A stretch of 64,000 nt of DNA from an uncultured Bacteroidales bacterium (GTDB lineage Bacteria; Bacteroidota; Bacteroidia; Bacteroidales; F082): the NCBI GenBank assembly GCA_905233685.1, contig CAJOEZ010000009.1, forward strand, positions 248,001 to 312,000, written 5' to 3'. Made by a program: the position numbers and the translations under genes. Below, in pieces: positions 1-8,401 of this stretch. Within the stretch, counting starts at the first letter, position 1; each line of letters starts with the position of its first letter. Below the pieces are notes generated by a model. The model saw nothing but the letters and a program-made list of their open reading frames with translations. It made no database searches and had not been told where the DNA came from.

Positions 1-632
1 ACGCGACAGGTACGGCATCGCAAATCTTTATGGACATCCCTACGCAGCTTTCGAGCAACGCCAACAGATACATCGTTTCGAGTGCGACGGAAAGCCGCCC
101 GACCGAAACGACTGCCGTTGTGATTAAGGACATGGAGGATAGTATGGTGGTGACTTTGGCCTATCACGCCAACGACCCCAACGTGGGATTGGGCTTGACC
201 AAAGACTACACCCGCTATAAAATGTTCTTGAACGACACGGGGCTGTTCATCACTCTGGCCTTTTGGGATAAGGATTATACCGAAAACACTGTCTATGACA
301 AATTGCTGTCCGATAAACTTTCCGCCAATTTAGGTTATGTGTACGAAAATCTGGTCGCCCAAATGTTGGTGACAGCAGGAAACAGCCTGTATTACTACAC
401 TTTCCCCGATGGCAACAACCATAATTACGAAGTGGATTTCCTACTCTCGCGAGGCAACAAAATCGTTCCCATTGAGGTAAAGTCGTCGGGTTATAAAACC
501 CACAAATCCTTGGACGAGTTCTGCAAGAAATATCCTTCGCGCATCGGGGAGCGCATTCTGCTTTATACCAAGGACTATCAAAAAGACGAGGTTATTACTT
601 GTTTGCCGGTGTATTTCATACCATATTTATAG
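1..632 (+). CDS. DUF4143-type AAA ATPase, 3' part (cut by window edge)
   Basis: The frame is open from base 3 with no start, and residues GTASQIF precede the first ATG at 30, so this is the C-terminal part of a longer protein. It contains the DUF4143 region (DTGLFITLAF, YENLVAQML) and then a PD-(D/E)XK-like signature, EVDFLLS followed by PIEVKSS. Proteins of this family are an N-terminal P-loop ATPase plus DUF4143; their cellular role is poorly defined. The P-loop half lies outside the window. A complete relative lies at 6976-8352 on the other strand. Family assignment is firm, function is not. Confidence 0.85.
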   Translation, partial: ATGTASQIFMDIPTQLSSNANRYIVSSATESRPTETTAVVIKDMEDSMVVTLAYHANDPNVGLGLTKDYTRYKMFLNDTGLFITLAFWDKDYTENTVYDKLLSDKLSANLGYVYENLVAQMLVTAGNSLYYYTFPDGNNHNYEVDFLLSRGNKIVPIEVKSSGYKTHKSLDEFCKKYPSRIGERILLYTKDYQKDEVITCLPVYFIPYL

Positions 633-659
633 GTCGCCGAATTAGCCATTGAATTGAAG

Positions 660-694
660 TTTATGCCAAAAAGTCATAAAATTTATGCCAAAAA
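660..694. repeat. Direct repeat of TTTATGCCAAAAA
   Basis: A 13-nt word occurs at 660-672 and 682-694, a spacing of 22 nt. The intervening bases make a small palindrome (CATAAAATTTATG). It lies just downstream of the DUF4143 gene and upstream of the small ORF at 782. Its role is unknown. Confidence 0.6.
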
Positions 695-781
695 CGGTCT
701 CAAAAAGTTTGGAAAAGCATTTGATAGATTGACAATGCGACAAATTTGTCGTGAGAAGAAACTCTATTAAAAAGGTAATAT

Positions 782-1015
782 ATGACACAACAAGACTTCC
801 TAAACATTATTGGAAACAAGATTTCAAATGAGATGCAGAAGACAATCATTAGGAACAATTTCCAGCCACAGTTGGCCGACCAATTATGCAAAGTGATTGA
901 CAGCCACGAAGCAGCGGATTTATTTCAAAGGATGATGAACGAATGGATTGAGTATCAAAACAGGCAACAACAAATTGTACAGGCATTTATGCGTCAGTAC
1001 TACAGATTGACATGA
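782..1015 (+). CDS. Small hypothetical protein, 77 aa
   Basis: This is a polar, Gln-rich, probably all-helical 77-residue protein with no signal peptide or membrane segment. The ATG at 782 follows an AAGGTAAT sequence that could serve as ribosome binding site. It lies 82 bp before the DUF4062 gene on the same strand, so the two may be co-transcribed. I do not recognise a family. It could be a partner of the DUF4062 protein, or only an open frame in an accessory region. Confidence 0.5.
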   Translation: MTQQDFLNIIGNKISNEMQKTIIRNNFQPQLADQLCKVIDSHEAADLFQRMMNEWIEYQNRQQQIVQAFMRQYYRLT

Positions 1016-1097
1016 CAAAACATAATGGAATACCAATTCATTAGGATTCTCGAATCAATCAAGAATTAAAGACAAAGCCATTGAAACAATCAATAAT

Positions 1098-2099
1098 ATG
1101 GAAAAACGATATCAAATATTCATTAGTTCCACATATTCTGATTTAAAAGAAGAACGAACCAAAGTGATGCAAACCATAATGAGTTTGGATTGCATTCCTG
1201 CTGGCATGGAATTGTTTCCAGCTATGGACGAGGAACAATTTGAGTTCATAAAAAGAATCATTGATGATTGCGATTATTATCTTTTGATAGTTGGTGCAAG
1301 ATACGGAAGCATCGATGAAAACGGAGTTAGTTATACTGAAAAAGAGTATGATTATGCTGTTGCCAAAGGCATTCCTGTGATGGCCTTTTTACATGATGAT
1401 ATATCATCCATTCCATTAAATAAAGCAGATTTGGATAATAGTTTAAGGAGAAAGTTGAATAACTTCTACAAAAAAGTGAAAAAAGGAAGATTGGTTCAAC
1501 ACTGGAAAAACGCCGATGACCTCAATGCAAAAGTTGCTATCAGTTTGCCCAAAACTATCAAGATGTTCCCAAGAATTGGTTGGGTAAAAGCGAATTTGAT
1601 GACAACTGGAGAATCTTTACAAGAGATTAATGAACTAAGGAAAGAAAATGGATTACTTAGAGCCTACAAAACCAAACATGAAAAAAGTATAAATTTCGCC
1701 ATTAACATTGCCGATTGGAGCGAAGAATTTACCGTTCACTTTACCAAAGAAAATCAATTTGATGTTTGGAACGATGCGACAAATAGGGAAAGTATCGAGA
1801 TTACGCATACTTGGCTTGAATGGTTTACATTGATTGCATCAGAATTAGATGATAGTCACAAGAATTATTTGGGAATAGATAAAATATTTTCATCGGTAAT
1901 CTGTGAAGAAAACAGCATTGAAGATTGTCGGTTTATAATTAACTATAAAGACTTAACCACAATTAGGTATCAGTTTACTACTTATGGCGTAATAAACAGA
2001 ATACCGATTAGTTATGATGAGGAAAAATGGTGCCTGACAAAAAAAGGAGAGAAACTAATAGCTCAATTGTTATGTATCAAGTCTAAAAACAGCAAATGA
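1098..2099 (+). CDS. DUF4062 domain protein, 333 aa
   Basis: Residues 1-110 match the DUF4062 pattern: an IFISSTYSDLKEER start, then AGMELFPA, DDCDYYLLIVGARYGS and SYTEKEYDYA. This is a TIR-like alpha/beta fold often found as the N-terminal module of bacterial conflict proteins. Residues about 175-200 look like a short coiled coil (EINELRKENGLL). The C-terminal 130 residues may hold a winged-helix-like end (EEKWCLTKKGEKLIAQLL). No NTPase module is present, so it is a small stand-alone version. The gene is A+T-rich and follows a small ORF of unknown function. A defence or signalling role is inference from domain and context. Confidence 0.75.
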   Translation: MEKRYQIFISSTYSDLKEERTKVMQTIMSLDCIPAGMELFPAMDEEQFEFIKRIIDDCDYYLLIVGARYGSIDENGVSYTEKEYDYAVAKGIPVMAFLHDDISSIPLNKADLDNSLRRKLNNFYKKVKKGRLVQHWKNADDLNAKVAISLPKTIKMFPRIGWVKANLMTTGESLQEINELRKENGLLRAYKTKHEKSINFAINIADWSEEFTVHFTKENQFDVWNDATNRESIEITHTWLEWFTLIASELDDSHKNYLGIDKIFSSVICEENSIEDCRFIINYKDLTTIRYQFTTYGVINRIPISYDEEKWCLTKKGEKLIAQLLCIKSKNSK

Positions 2100-2150
2100 A
2101 GTCTTTCTAATTAGTCATCAAGGCAACTATAACTTACATACTATCTTTTT

Positions 2151-3875
2151 TCATTCATAAATCTGTTGCAACCTTTCTTTTGCAGTCTCATTCCCATTGT
2201 CTGCGGCTTTTTTCCACCAATACTTCGCTTGTTTCATGTCTTTAGGAAGAATGGTTTTATAATCGGCAACATCTATTTGATATACGGTAACCCATTCCAT
2301 TCTATAATCATCCCAATATTCACGAACCTTGTATTCCGAATCATACCCTCCTCCATCTATACTTTTTCTAATTTCTTTGTGTGTGCCGACTTGCATCTTA
2401 ACTCCATCTCGATAAAAATCGCCCAATCTACACTGATAAAAAGCATTCCCACTTTCAGCTGCGCTTACGATTAATCCCAATCCCTTTTGCTCATTTCTAT
2501 TTACACCTTCCCCTTGAATATATGCCATACCTAAGTTCCCCATAGCTGCAGTATTACCTTGGTCTGCGGCCTTGGAATACCAATACGCAGCCTTTGCGGG
2601 ATCAAGCTTTTTGTTATCAATGGTTGTACCACTCCACCATGAATCATCTTTCGTGTATTTGAGTCCATTATAGTAACATCCTAATGCGAACTGCGCTCCC
2701 GATTCTCCATGTTCGGCAGCATACTTTAGTATTTCAATCCCTGTCTCATTGTATAATTGCCAGCAATGATTATCATAATTCATGAATAGACTTCGAGCGA
2801 TTTCGTCTGACATAGAAAGGTTTTTCTTGGAATACTCTTTCATGTATTGGCAATATATTTTAGCTATTTCTTTTCCCGCTTGTTCATGATTATACAAGCA
2901 AATCCCATGTTCCCCTGAAAAAAGACTCCTAAATTCACTTTGATGCCCTTTTCCATGTCTTTTAAACATTTCTTGTGCAATTTCGTATGCATTGGAGGGA
3001 TTATCCTTTGCCTCTTGAATTAGCTTTTCGTCCTCTGCCTTTGCTTTTGACGGATAGACATATCTTATATAAACAAAACTTATCAACACACCAAGACCAA
3101 GAATGACACCTGTTGTCAAAATGACAATCAGTAAAACTTTCAACCATTTGGATAAAGTGTTGCCATCTTTTTTCTTTCCCTTTTTGTTTGGCGTAAGTTT
3201 TGCCTCAGCTTGAGTTTCTGGAATTGTTTGATTGTCGTCGGACACTTCATTTGCTTGTATTGGCCTTACTTCCACTTTAGTAACTGGAACCGACTTGTCA
3301 ACAAATTGCGTTTCGTGCTGACCCTCTTCAACTTTTGAGACATTAACTTCAGACGTAATTTCTGCTACTTTCAAGGCCTCTTGCGCAACTTCTTCTTGAA
3401 CAGAATTCCCTCCTAATAGTTCTTTCTTTACAGCCTTAACCAATTCCAAATCATTATCCTCCCATCTGGCTGGGTCTTCTCTGCGCATTTCTCCCAGCTT
3501 TACTATTTCTTCCTTCGTAAGTTGAAGTTCAAAATCGACCCTGTTTTCGCCCGTTCCATAATGAAGTGGCACCTCAAAAGTTTCGTTAGTATCCTTGATT
3601 TTTGTTTTATCTTCTTTCCCCACTTTTAGCGCAATGAACAACGTAATGAGTAAAGCTACAGCAGGAATGGTCACAAATACCATCGTAGCACCCAGGTCAA
3701 ATGCAAAACCATATCCCGAATTTCTACAAGAAGCTACTAATAAATGTATCAAGACTCCGCTAATCAAAGGGATAAGAATTGAAGCCCAAATCTTTTCCGA
3801 TTTGGTTTTAGGTGCATATTTTCTTGAAATCAAAATGCCTATTACAACGGCAATGTGTATTGTGAAGATAATCAT
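2151..3875 (-). CDS. Membrane protein with Sel1 repeats, 574 aa
   Basis: Three hydrophobic segments lie near residues 1-18, 30-50 and 62-84. They are followed by a roughly 55-residue domain (about 98-155) also found at the N-terminus of the neighbouring 277-aa protein. Next come an acidic Glu/Val/Pro-rich linker and a further membrane segment (about 242-272). The C-terminal 210 residues contain four Sel1-like repeats, for example PAKAAYWYSKAADQGN and MKQAKYWWKKAADNGN. The last two are separated by a Tyr-rich insert of about 45 residues. Sel1 repeats are protein-interaction solenoids. This is the last gene of a four-gene minus-strand operon, 13 bp after the previous gene. Specific function unknown. 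Confidence 0.8.
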   Translation of the reverse strand: MIIFTIHIAVVIGILISRKYAPKTKSEKIWASILIPLISGVLIHLLVASCRNSGYGFAFDLGATMVFVTIPAVALLITLFIALKVGKEDKTKIKDTNETFEVPLHYGTGENRVDFELQLTKEEIVKLGEMRREDPARWEDNDLELVKAVKKELLGGNSVQEEVAQEALKVAEITSEVNVSKVEEGQHETQFVDKSVPVTKVEVRPIQANEVSDDNQTIPETQAEAKLTPNKKGKKKDGNTLSKWLKVLLIVILTTGVILGLGVLISFVYIRYVYPSKAKAEDEKLIQEAKDNPSNAYEIAQEMFKRHGKGHQSEFRSLFSGEHGICLYNHEQAGKEIAKIYCQYMKEYSKKNLSMSDEIARSLFMNYDNHCWQLYNETGIEILKYAAEHGESGAQFALGCYYNGLKYTKDDSWWSGTTIDNKKLDPAKAAYWYSKAADQGNTAAMGNLGMAYIQGEGVNRNEQKGLGLIVSAAESGNAFYQCRLGDFYRDGVKMQVGTHKEIRKSIDGGGYDSEYKVREYWDDYRMEWVTVYQIDVADYKTILPKDMKQAKYWWKKAADNGNETAKERLQQIYE

Positions 3876-3888
3876 GGCTTACTTGATT

Positions 3889-4722
3889 TTAATAAGAAGT
3901 TGAAAAAGAAATGCTGTTTTCCATCATCTTGAAATCATCGCTCGACAAAGTGGCTTTTGTATGGGCTATTGGATTGATGATTACCGTTTTCCCGTCAATA
4001 ACGAGCCCGATTACTTTTGCAAAAAAAGTCTTACCGTCATTGATGTATGAATAATCGGCGGCTTTTGCTGCTTTTCCGTTGAAGGTCGTGTTGTAAATGG
4101 CACTGTATTCCACGTTGCTGAATTTGCTGGAATGAGCATAACCAGTTATGATATTGTCAATAGACGTTTCCAATGGCATACCGTCATTTTCCATCCATAT
4201 TATACCAAATTCAGAGTCTGACTGGTCTCGACCGCCTACCATATACATTCCCTCTGCAACTTCGTTTTGAGTGAAAAACCAGTTTCCAGGATGATTCAAT
4301 GTCAGGCCTTTATATTTAAGCGTTTCTGTTCTTTTGTTCAGCACATAAGGGACAATCACCTCTTGTGTCCTCTTATTTACAGTATAGTTAAAGATTTGAT
4401 AAGCAATGAAAACGGCGGCCAATAATCCAAGTGTCCACCACAACCCTGCATTATTGTGTTTAGGCTCTGCTTCTATTTCTGTTGTAGTGTTTTTTTGGAT
4501 TTGTGGTTGGGGCGTTGGTGGCACGACAGGCTTTTCTTTGATAATCATCCTTGCCTCGTGTAACAATTCCAAATCCTTTCCTTCCCAATTTTCTGGGCTG
4601 AACCTGCGTATCTGCTCCATGGTTTCAAGTTCCTCTTGAGTTACTTGGATTGTCATATCAATGGCATCGTCGCCCGTTCCTTGTTTGATGGTGATGGCTT
4701 TCTTTTCTTTGTTGTTTTCCAT
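3889..4722 (-). CDS. Single-pass membrane protein with PsbP-like outer domain, 277 aa
   Basis: Residues 1-60 form the domain shared with the Sel1 protein downstream; both have GTG near the start, a T-x-E-E step, R-x-x-x-P-x-x-W and then DLEL. A Pro-rich linker follows, with one membrane helix at about 92-113. The outer domain of about 155 residues begins LKYKGLTLNHPGNWFF and ends in a Ser-rich strand, which resembles PsbP/DcrB-type folds in outline. It lies 8 bp after the upstream secreted-protein gene and 13 bp before the Sel1 gene. The domain order suggests a cytosolic sensor region joined to a periplasmic domain, which is inference. Confidence 0.7.
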   Translation of the reverse strand: MENNKEKKAITIKQGTGDDAIDMTIQVTQEELETMEQIRRFSPENWEGKDLELLHEARMIIKEKPVVPPTPQPQIQKNTTTEIEAEPKHNNAGLWWTLGLLAAVFIAYQIFNYTVNKRTQEVIVPYVLNKRTETLKYKGLTLNHPGNWFFTQNEVAEGMYMVGGRDQSDSEFGIIWMENDGMPLETSIDNIITGYAHSSKFSNVEYSAIYNTTFNGKAAKAADYSYINDGKTFFAKVIGLVIDGKTVIINPIAHTKATLSSDDFKMMENSISFSTSY

Positions 4723-4730
4723 ATTGTTGA

Positions 4731-5918
4731 TTAGTTAAATTTCAATCCTTTAATGAGTTCATCCACAATGCTCTTATCCTTATTATATATACTTTCAGGG
4801 ATGTGAAAATCAATCGTATAAAACCTGTTTTTGTAAAACAAGCGATAAGTTGTATAAACATATTTAGTGCCATACACATTGTTGATTGCCATGCTCTTCA
4901 AGGCTTTGATATGACCTATACTCACTTTATCACAACTTTTCACAATGTTTTTCAGGGTGGTTTTGTCCTGCTGTTTCATTTCTTCCACAACCTCATCTTC
5001 ATGAATCGAAAAGTCGTCTGTTGAATCCTCCAAATCCCATGCCGAAAGCAAAATGGTCGCCCCATCACTTGATTCCAATTTAAAGAAGCAATGCGATGAA
5101 TTGTTTTGCTTTTTAACCTCCGAAAACTTCTTTGGATCATAAGTGAAACTAATATGATACTCATTTGACTTGAACAGCCCTTTTGAGCCTAAGGATGGCT
5201 TATCCTTGTCAGTTTCAATTTTTAGCAACTGCATGAATGTCTTAAAGTCATCTTTGTATTTTTCTTCATGCTTCAGATTATAACTTGTAGTGACTTTCAA
5301 ACATTTCCCATCATAGAAAAAAATGTGACACCTAACATGAGTTTCAATGTCCGTTCCTGGGCGGTCGTATTCTTCAACTAATGCTGATAATCCACAAAGG
5401 TTTTCTTTCCGCAAAGGATTCCAAGTGAAAGAGCCTTTAAAACTTGTGTATTTATCCAAACATTCCAATCCCTCTTTCATTCTGTTTCGCCACAATGTAT
5501 CCAATATCGTCAATTCAGATGGAGCTATGCCTACTATATCCTCTTGTAACAAAAAATCATCATACGAAAAATTAATAATGATTCGACCATAGCTATTGTT
5601 TGCATTTCTATAATCATCGCTAAAAGGGTCTTCGTTTAATCCTTTGGGTTGCAACACCAATTTCGCCTCTTCTAAAAACAAGTCACATTCATTACAGAGC
5701 ATTTCATAAAATGAAGATTTGTGTACTGATTTTACAAAACGCCCATGGAAAGAGTCTTCAAGACGAACTTCCATTGTATTTGGTATCGCAAATGAGCACA
5801 CTCCGTGTATGGAATAAGTTTCCCACCCCGAAGGAGTTGATTGGGCTTGTAGTTTATTTGTTGTTACTGCTAGCAAAAAGACCACTAACAACAGATTGTC
5901 AAATCCTTTTTTTATCAT
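4731..5918 (-). CDS. Secreted protein with two PsbP-like halves, 395 aa
   Basis: A signal peptide (MIKKGFDNLLLVVFLLAV, cleavage after LQAQ) precedes two similar-looking halves. The first starts GWETYSIHGVCSFAIP (about 31-220). The second starts EYHISFTYDPKKFSEV (about 250-395). Each has the opening strand and turn seen in PsbP-like domains, as does the outer domain of the next gene product. Two CxxC-like cysteines appear at about 69-72 (MLCNEC). It is the second gene of the operon, 35 bp after the CxxCxGxG gene. I do not recognise a named family. Confidence 0.65.
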   Translation of the reverse strand: MIKKGFDNLLLVVFLLAVTTNKLQAQSTPSGWETYSIHGVCSFAIPNTMEVRLEDSFHGRFVKSVHKSSFYEMLCNECDLFLEEAKLVLQPKGLNEDPFSDDYRNANNSYGRIIINFSYDDFLLQEDIVGIAPSELTILDTLWRNRMKEGLECLDKYTSFKGSFTWNPLRKENLCGLSALVEEYDRPGTDIETHVRCHIFFYDGKCLKVTTSYNLKHEEKYKDDFKTFMQLLKIETDKDKPSLGSKGLFKSNEYHISFTYDPKKFSEVKKQNNSSHCFFKLESSDGATILLSAWDLEDSTDDFSIHEDEVVEEMKQQDKTTLKNIVKSCDKVSIGHIKALKSMAINNVYGTKYVYTTYRLFYKNRFYTIDFHIPESIYNKDKSIVDELIKGLKFN

Positions 5919-5953
5919 ATTTCAAACAGTTTTATTCATAGAATCAAAGAATG

Positions 5954-6625
5954 TCAATATGGTTTTCTGAAACGCCCCTTCCCATTACACTCATCACATA
6001 TCTTATATTTCTTTCCATCTCCTTCACATTTTTCACAATTCTTTGTAATAACTCCCTCGCCATTACATAATGAACACACCAATTGTCCAATGCCAAAACA
6101 TAAACCGCAATCGATATAACCAGTGCCATTACAATAATAACAATTCTCATACCCACGTCCGCCACATTGAGAACAATCGACATAACCTCTTCCCGAGCAA
6201 TGAAAACACGACTCATAACCCCGTCCCCAACATTGTGTACAAGAATTACCCCATGAATCCATTCCAGTACCATTACAAAACATACATTCATTTTTCCCTT
6301 CGCCCCAACACCAATTACACTGATCTTTCCCACTGCCATAACAATAGGAACAATCATTGCGGCCTTGTCCAGAACATGTAAGACACATTTCATGGCCTCG
6401 TCCAGAACACGACCAGCAAACAACTTTACCATTGCTGTCACAGATATAGCATATTTCTACTATCTCACCAGTCCCATCACAAGCATCACATTCAACTGCG
6501 ATTTTGCCCTCTCCTCTACATTTGCCACACTCTTGATACCAAAACGGGTTTTTGTTAGTGCAAAACGTAAAAAGCAGCAAAGAACAATAAAAGAGCGATG
6601 CAATTATCTTCGTTTTATTTCGCAC
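5954..6625 (-). CDS. Lipoprotein-like protein with 16 DnaJ-type CxxCxGxG motifs, 223 aa
   Basis: After a hydrophobic leader ending LLLFTFC (a loose lipobox), nearly the whole protein consists of 16 CxxCxGxG-type motifs, from CGKCRGEG to CDECNGKG, spaced mostly 10-11 residues apart. One is degenerate (CYICDSNG). DnaJ has four such motifs, which bind two zinc ions; sixteen would predict up to eight sites. No J-domain is present. The start is GTG at 6625; no ATG is available that keeps the leader. It is the first gene of the operon. It could be an exported redox or chaperone-like zinc protein; the role is unproven. Confidence 0.8.
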   Translation of the reverse strand: MRNKTKIIASLFYCSLLLFTFCTNKNPFWYQECGKCRGEGKIAVECDACDGTGEIVEICYICDSNGKVVCWSCSGRGHEMCLTCSGQGRNDCSYCYGSGKDQCNWCWGEGKNECMFCNGTGMDSWGNSCTQCWGRGYESCFHCSGRGYVDCSQCGGRGYENCYYCNGTGYIDCGLCFGIGQLVCSLCNGEGVITKNCEKCEGDGKKYKICDECNGKGRFRKPY

Positions 6626-6878
6626 AATATTTCAATGTAATTCGGTTGCCTAAAGTCTCCCAGATTCGGCAGATTTGACCATAAGAAGGCTAGGAAACTT
6701 GTTCGTACCTATTTTCAAATGTACAGGCTCTGGAAAAACCCTTGGAAGTAAAAACAGATACAGTTTACCCAGCCTATATGCATCAAAATAGATTGAATGC
6801 AAAATAGACAGGCCAACTAGTATCTTGTATCTTCTTCCAAAATTTTCCAGACTTTGTACATTAAGACACAAGCACAAA

Positions 6879-6922
6879 TTGCCTTCAACTGTTCAGATTT
6901 CTCCCTGAACAATCGAAGGCAA
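6879..6922. repeat. Inverted repeat with 18-nt arms
   Basis: Arms 6879-6896 and 6905-6922 match at 15 of 18 positions; both begin (read outward) TTGCCTTC and end TGTTCAG. The loop is 8 nt. It lies 54 bp past the stop of the minus-strand ATPase and overlaps a TATTTTTG box on the minus strand. It could be a terminator for the ATPase, although no T-run follows, or an operator for the downstream operon. Confidence 0.6.
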
Positions 6923-6927
6923 AAATA
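6920..6927 (-). promoter_or_regulatory. Candidate -7 box TATTTTTG for the 2151-6625 operon
   Basis: It matches the Bacteroidota TAnnTTTG consensus on the minus strand. It overlaps one arm of the inverted repeat and would give a leader of nearly 290 nt. Placement is inference. Confidence 0.35.
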
Positions 6928-6975
6928 CAAAGAATTTCAAATTGACAAGCGAAATGAAAATTTTTTCAAATCAAT

Positions 6976-8352
6976 TTAGGGCAAGGCTATCTCCGGAATC
7001 ACTAACTCCCCCTCATTCCGCACAAAATCCTTCTGATAGAACATACAATAATACACAGGCAGGTAAGTAATTCCGTTTTTCACCGCGACTTCCCGCTCAT
7101 TATTTAATACAACGGCCTTTTGGATGTGATAGTCGGGCGTGTTTATGAAATTGTTCAAGGCACTGTGCACGGTGTAGTCCTTGCCCGACTTCACCTCAAT
7201 GGGCAGCACGGTCAAGTGGTCGAAATCGTCAATCAGATAGTCCACTTCGCCCTTTTGCTTGTTGTCGTAATAATGCAGTGCGAAGCCGTGGGCGTGGAGT
7301 TCTTGCGCCACCACGGTCTCATACACCGAGCCAAGGTTGATGCTTTTCTCATCTCGTAGAACCGCATTGATGTTGAGGCCGTAAAAGATGCTTGTCAGTA
7401 GGCCTACATCATTTATGTATAGCTTGAGCAAGTTTTTACTTTCCGATTCCAACAATGGAAATCTGGGATTGCTGATGGCTTGCACACCAAGGGCAATGCC
7501 AGAATTGGTCAAATACTCAAATTCGTCGGCATAGTCGTTGAACTGCTTGTGCTTGGCGGTCTCTTCGATGCGCTTCACGATGATGCGCTTCTTCTTGTTC
7601 TCCATGTAGGAAGGAATCATGTCGTAAATCTTCCGAATGAGCAGTTTCTTCTCCACGTCGTATTGCGAGGCATCGATTCTGTATAAGTTGTGAATGTCGC
7701 GATGCACCTTCCTCACCTGCGCCATATTCCTGTTTTCCAAGAACTTGTTGATGGCTTCGGGCAGCCCGCCGATCAACAAATAGAGTTTGAACTGCTGCAA
7801 CATGTAGTTGTGCAAGGATTCATTCAGCGATTCTCCCGCGAGAAACTTTTCCTTTATCCCGTCAATGGTTTCCTGTCCGCAACCCATGGCAAGCAAAAAC
7901 TCTTCAAAATCAAGCGGATACATTTCTTCTATTGAAATGCTTCCGATGGGAACGGAGGCGGTCTGTGTCAAGGCCACGCCCAACTGCGAACCACTGGCCA
8001 CGTAGGTGTATCGCCCCTCTTGGTTCAGAAACTTCAACATGGTCATCAGGTGTGGATAACTTTGTATCTCGTCCAAAAAGACCAAGGTGTCTTTCTTGCT
8101 GCCGAGGCGGTTGCCGGCAATGGTGCCCAACTGCATGTAAAAGTCTTCCGTATTCATGGCAGTGGCAAAGATTCCTCTGCTTTCCTTGTCTTCCTTGAGG
8201 TTGATTTCGACATAGTTCTTGAACATCTTTTTCCCCACATAACGGATGAGGTACGACTTGCCGATTTGCCTTGCTCCGTTCACCAAAAGAATCTTGTTCG
8301 GCTCTTCTTGAAAGAACTTTTCGATGCGCTTTTCGAACTTCCTATATAGCAT
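6976..8352 (-). CDS. DUF4143-type AAA ATPase, 458 aa
   Basis: An N-terminal P-loop (NGARQIGKSYLIR, about residue 29) and a Walker B-like LVFLDEIQSYP are followed by sensor-like YVASGSQLG. The C-terminal DUF4143 region has DVGLLTSIF and YETVVAQEL. It ends with GEVDYLI and LPIEVKSGKDY, a PD-(D/E)XK-like pair. I place the start at ATG 8352; the frame reaches a TTG at 8361, but the -7 box at 8370-8377 leaves room only for a short leader. A tandem repeat array lies just upstream of the promoter. Cellular role unknown; relatives are common in accessory regions. Confidence 0.9.
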   Translation of the reverse strand: MLYRKFEKRIEKFFQEEPNKILLVNGARQIGKSYLIRYVGKKMFKNYVEINLKEDKESRGIFATAMNTEDFYMQLGTIAGNRLGSKKDTLVFLDEIQSYPHLMTMLKFLNQEGRYTYVASGSQLGVALTQTASVPIGSISIEEMYPLDFEEFLLAMGCGQETIDGIKEKFLAGESLNESLHNYMLQQFKLYLLIGGLPEAINKFLENRNMAQVRKVHRDIHNLYRIDASQYDVEKKLLIRKIYDMIPSYMENKKKRIIVKRIEETAKHKQFNDYADEFEYLTNSGIALGVQAISNPRFPLLESESKNLLKLYINDVGLLTSIFYGLNINAVLRDEKSINLGSVYETVVAQELHAHGFALHYYDNKQKGEVDYLIDDFDHLTVLPIEVKSGKDYTVHSALNNFINTPDYHIQKAVVLNNEREVAVKNGITYLPVYYCMFYQKDFVRNEGELVIPEIALP

Positions 8353-8369
8353 AATTCTCAAATTTTCCG

Positions 8370-8377
8370 CAAAAATA
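8370..8377 (-). promoter_or_regulatory. -7 box TATTTTTG for the DUF4143 ATPase
   Basis: It is a full match to TAnnTTTG on the minus strand, 18 bp before the ATG at 8352. The first copy of the repeat array (8402-8419) lies about 25 bp upstream of it, in the -33 zone. Confidence 0.55.
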
Positions 8378-8401
8378 TATAAATCAGTTCATTCCTGCAA
8401 G

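Larger units (their letters stand above)
6626..6975. other. 350-bp spacer without a convincing gene
   Basis: Only a 75-codon minus-strand frame (6650-6877) with no recognisable features is present, which I do not call. The spacer holds an 18-bp-arm inverted repeat (6879-6922) and a minus-strand -7-like box at 6920-6927, so it probably contains the promoter and a long leader for the operon that starts at 6625. Confidence 0.6.

Noticed and set aside
6650..6877. 75-codon minus-strand ORF in the spacer
   Set aside because: No ribosome-binding site, domain or neighbour support, and it lies in the probable leader of the downstream operon.
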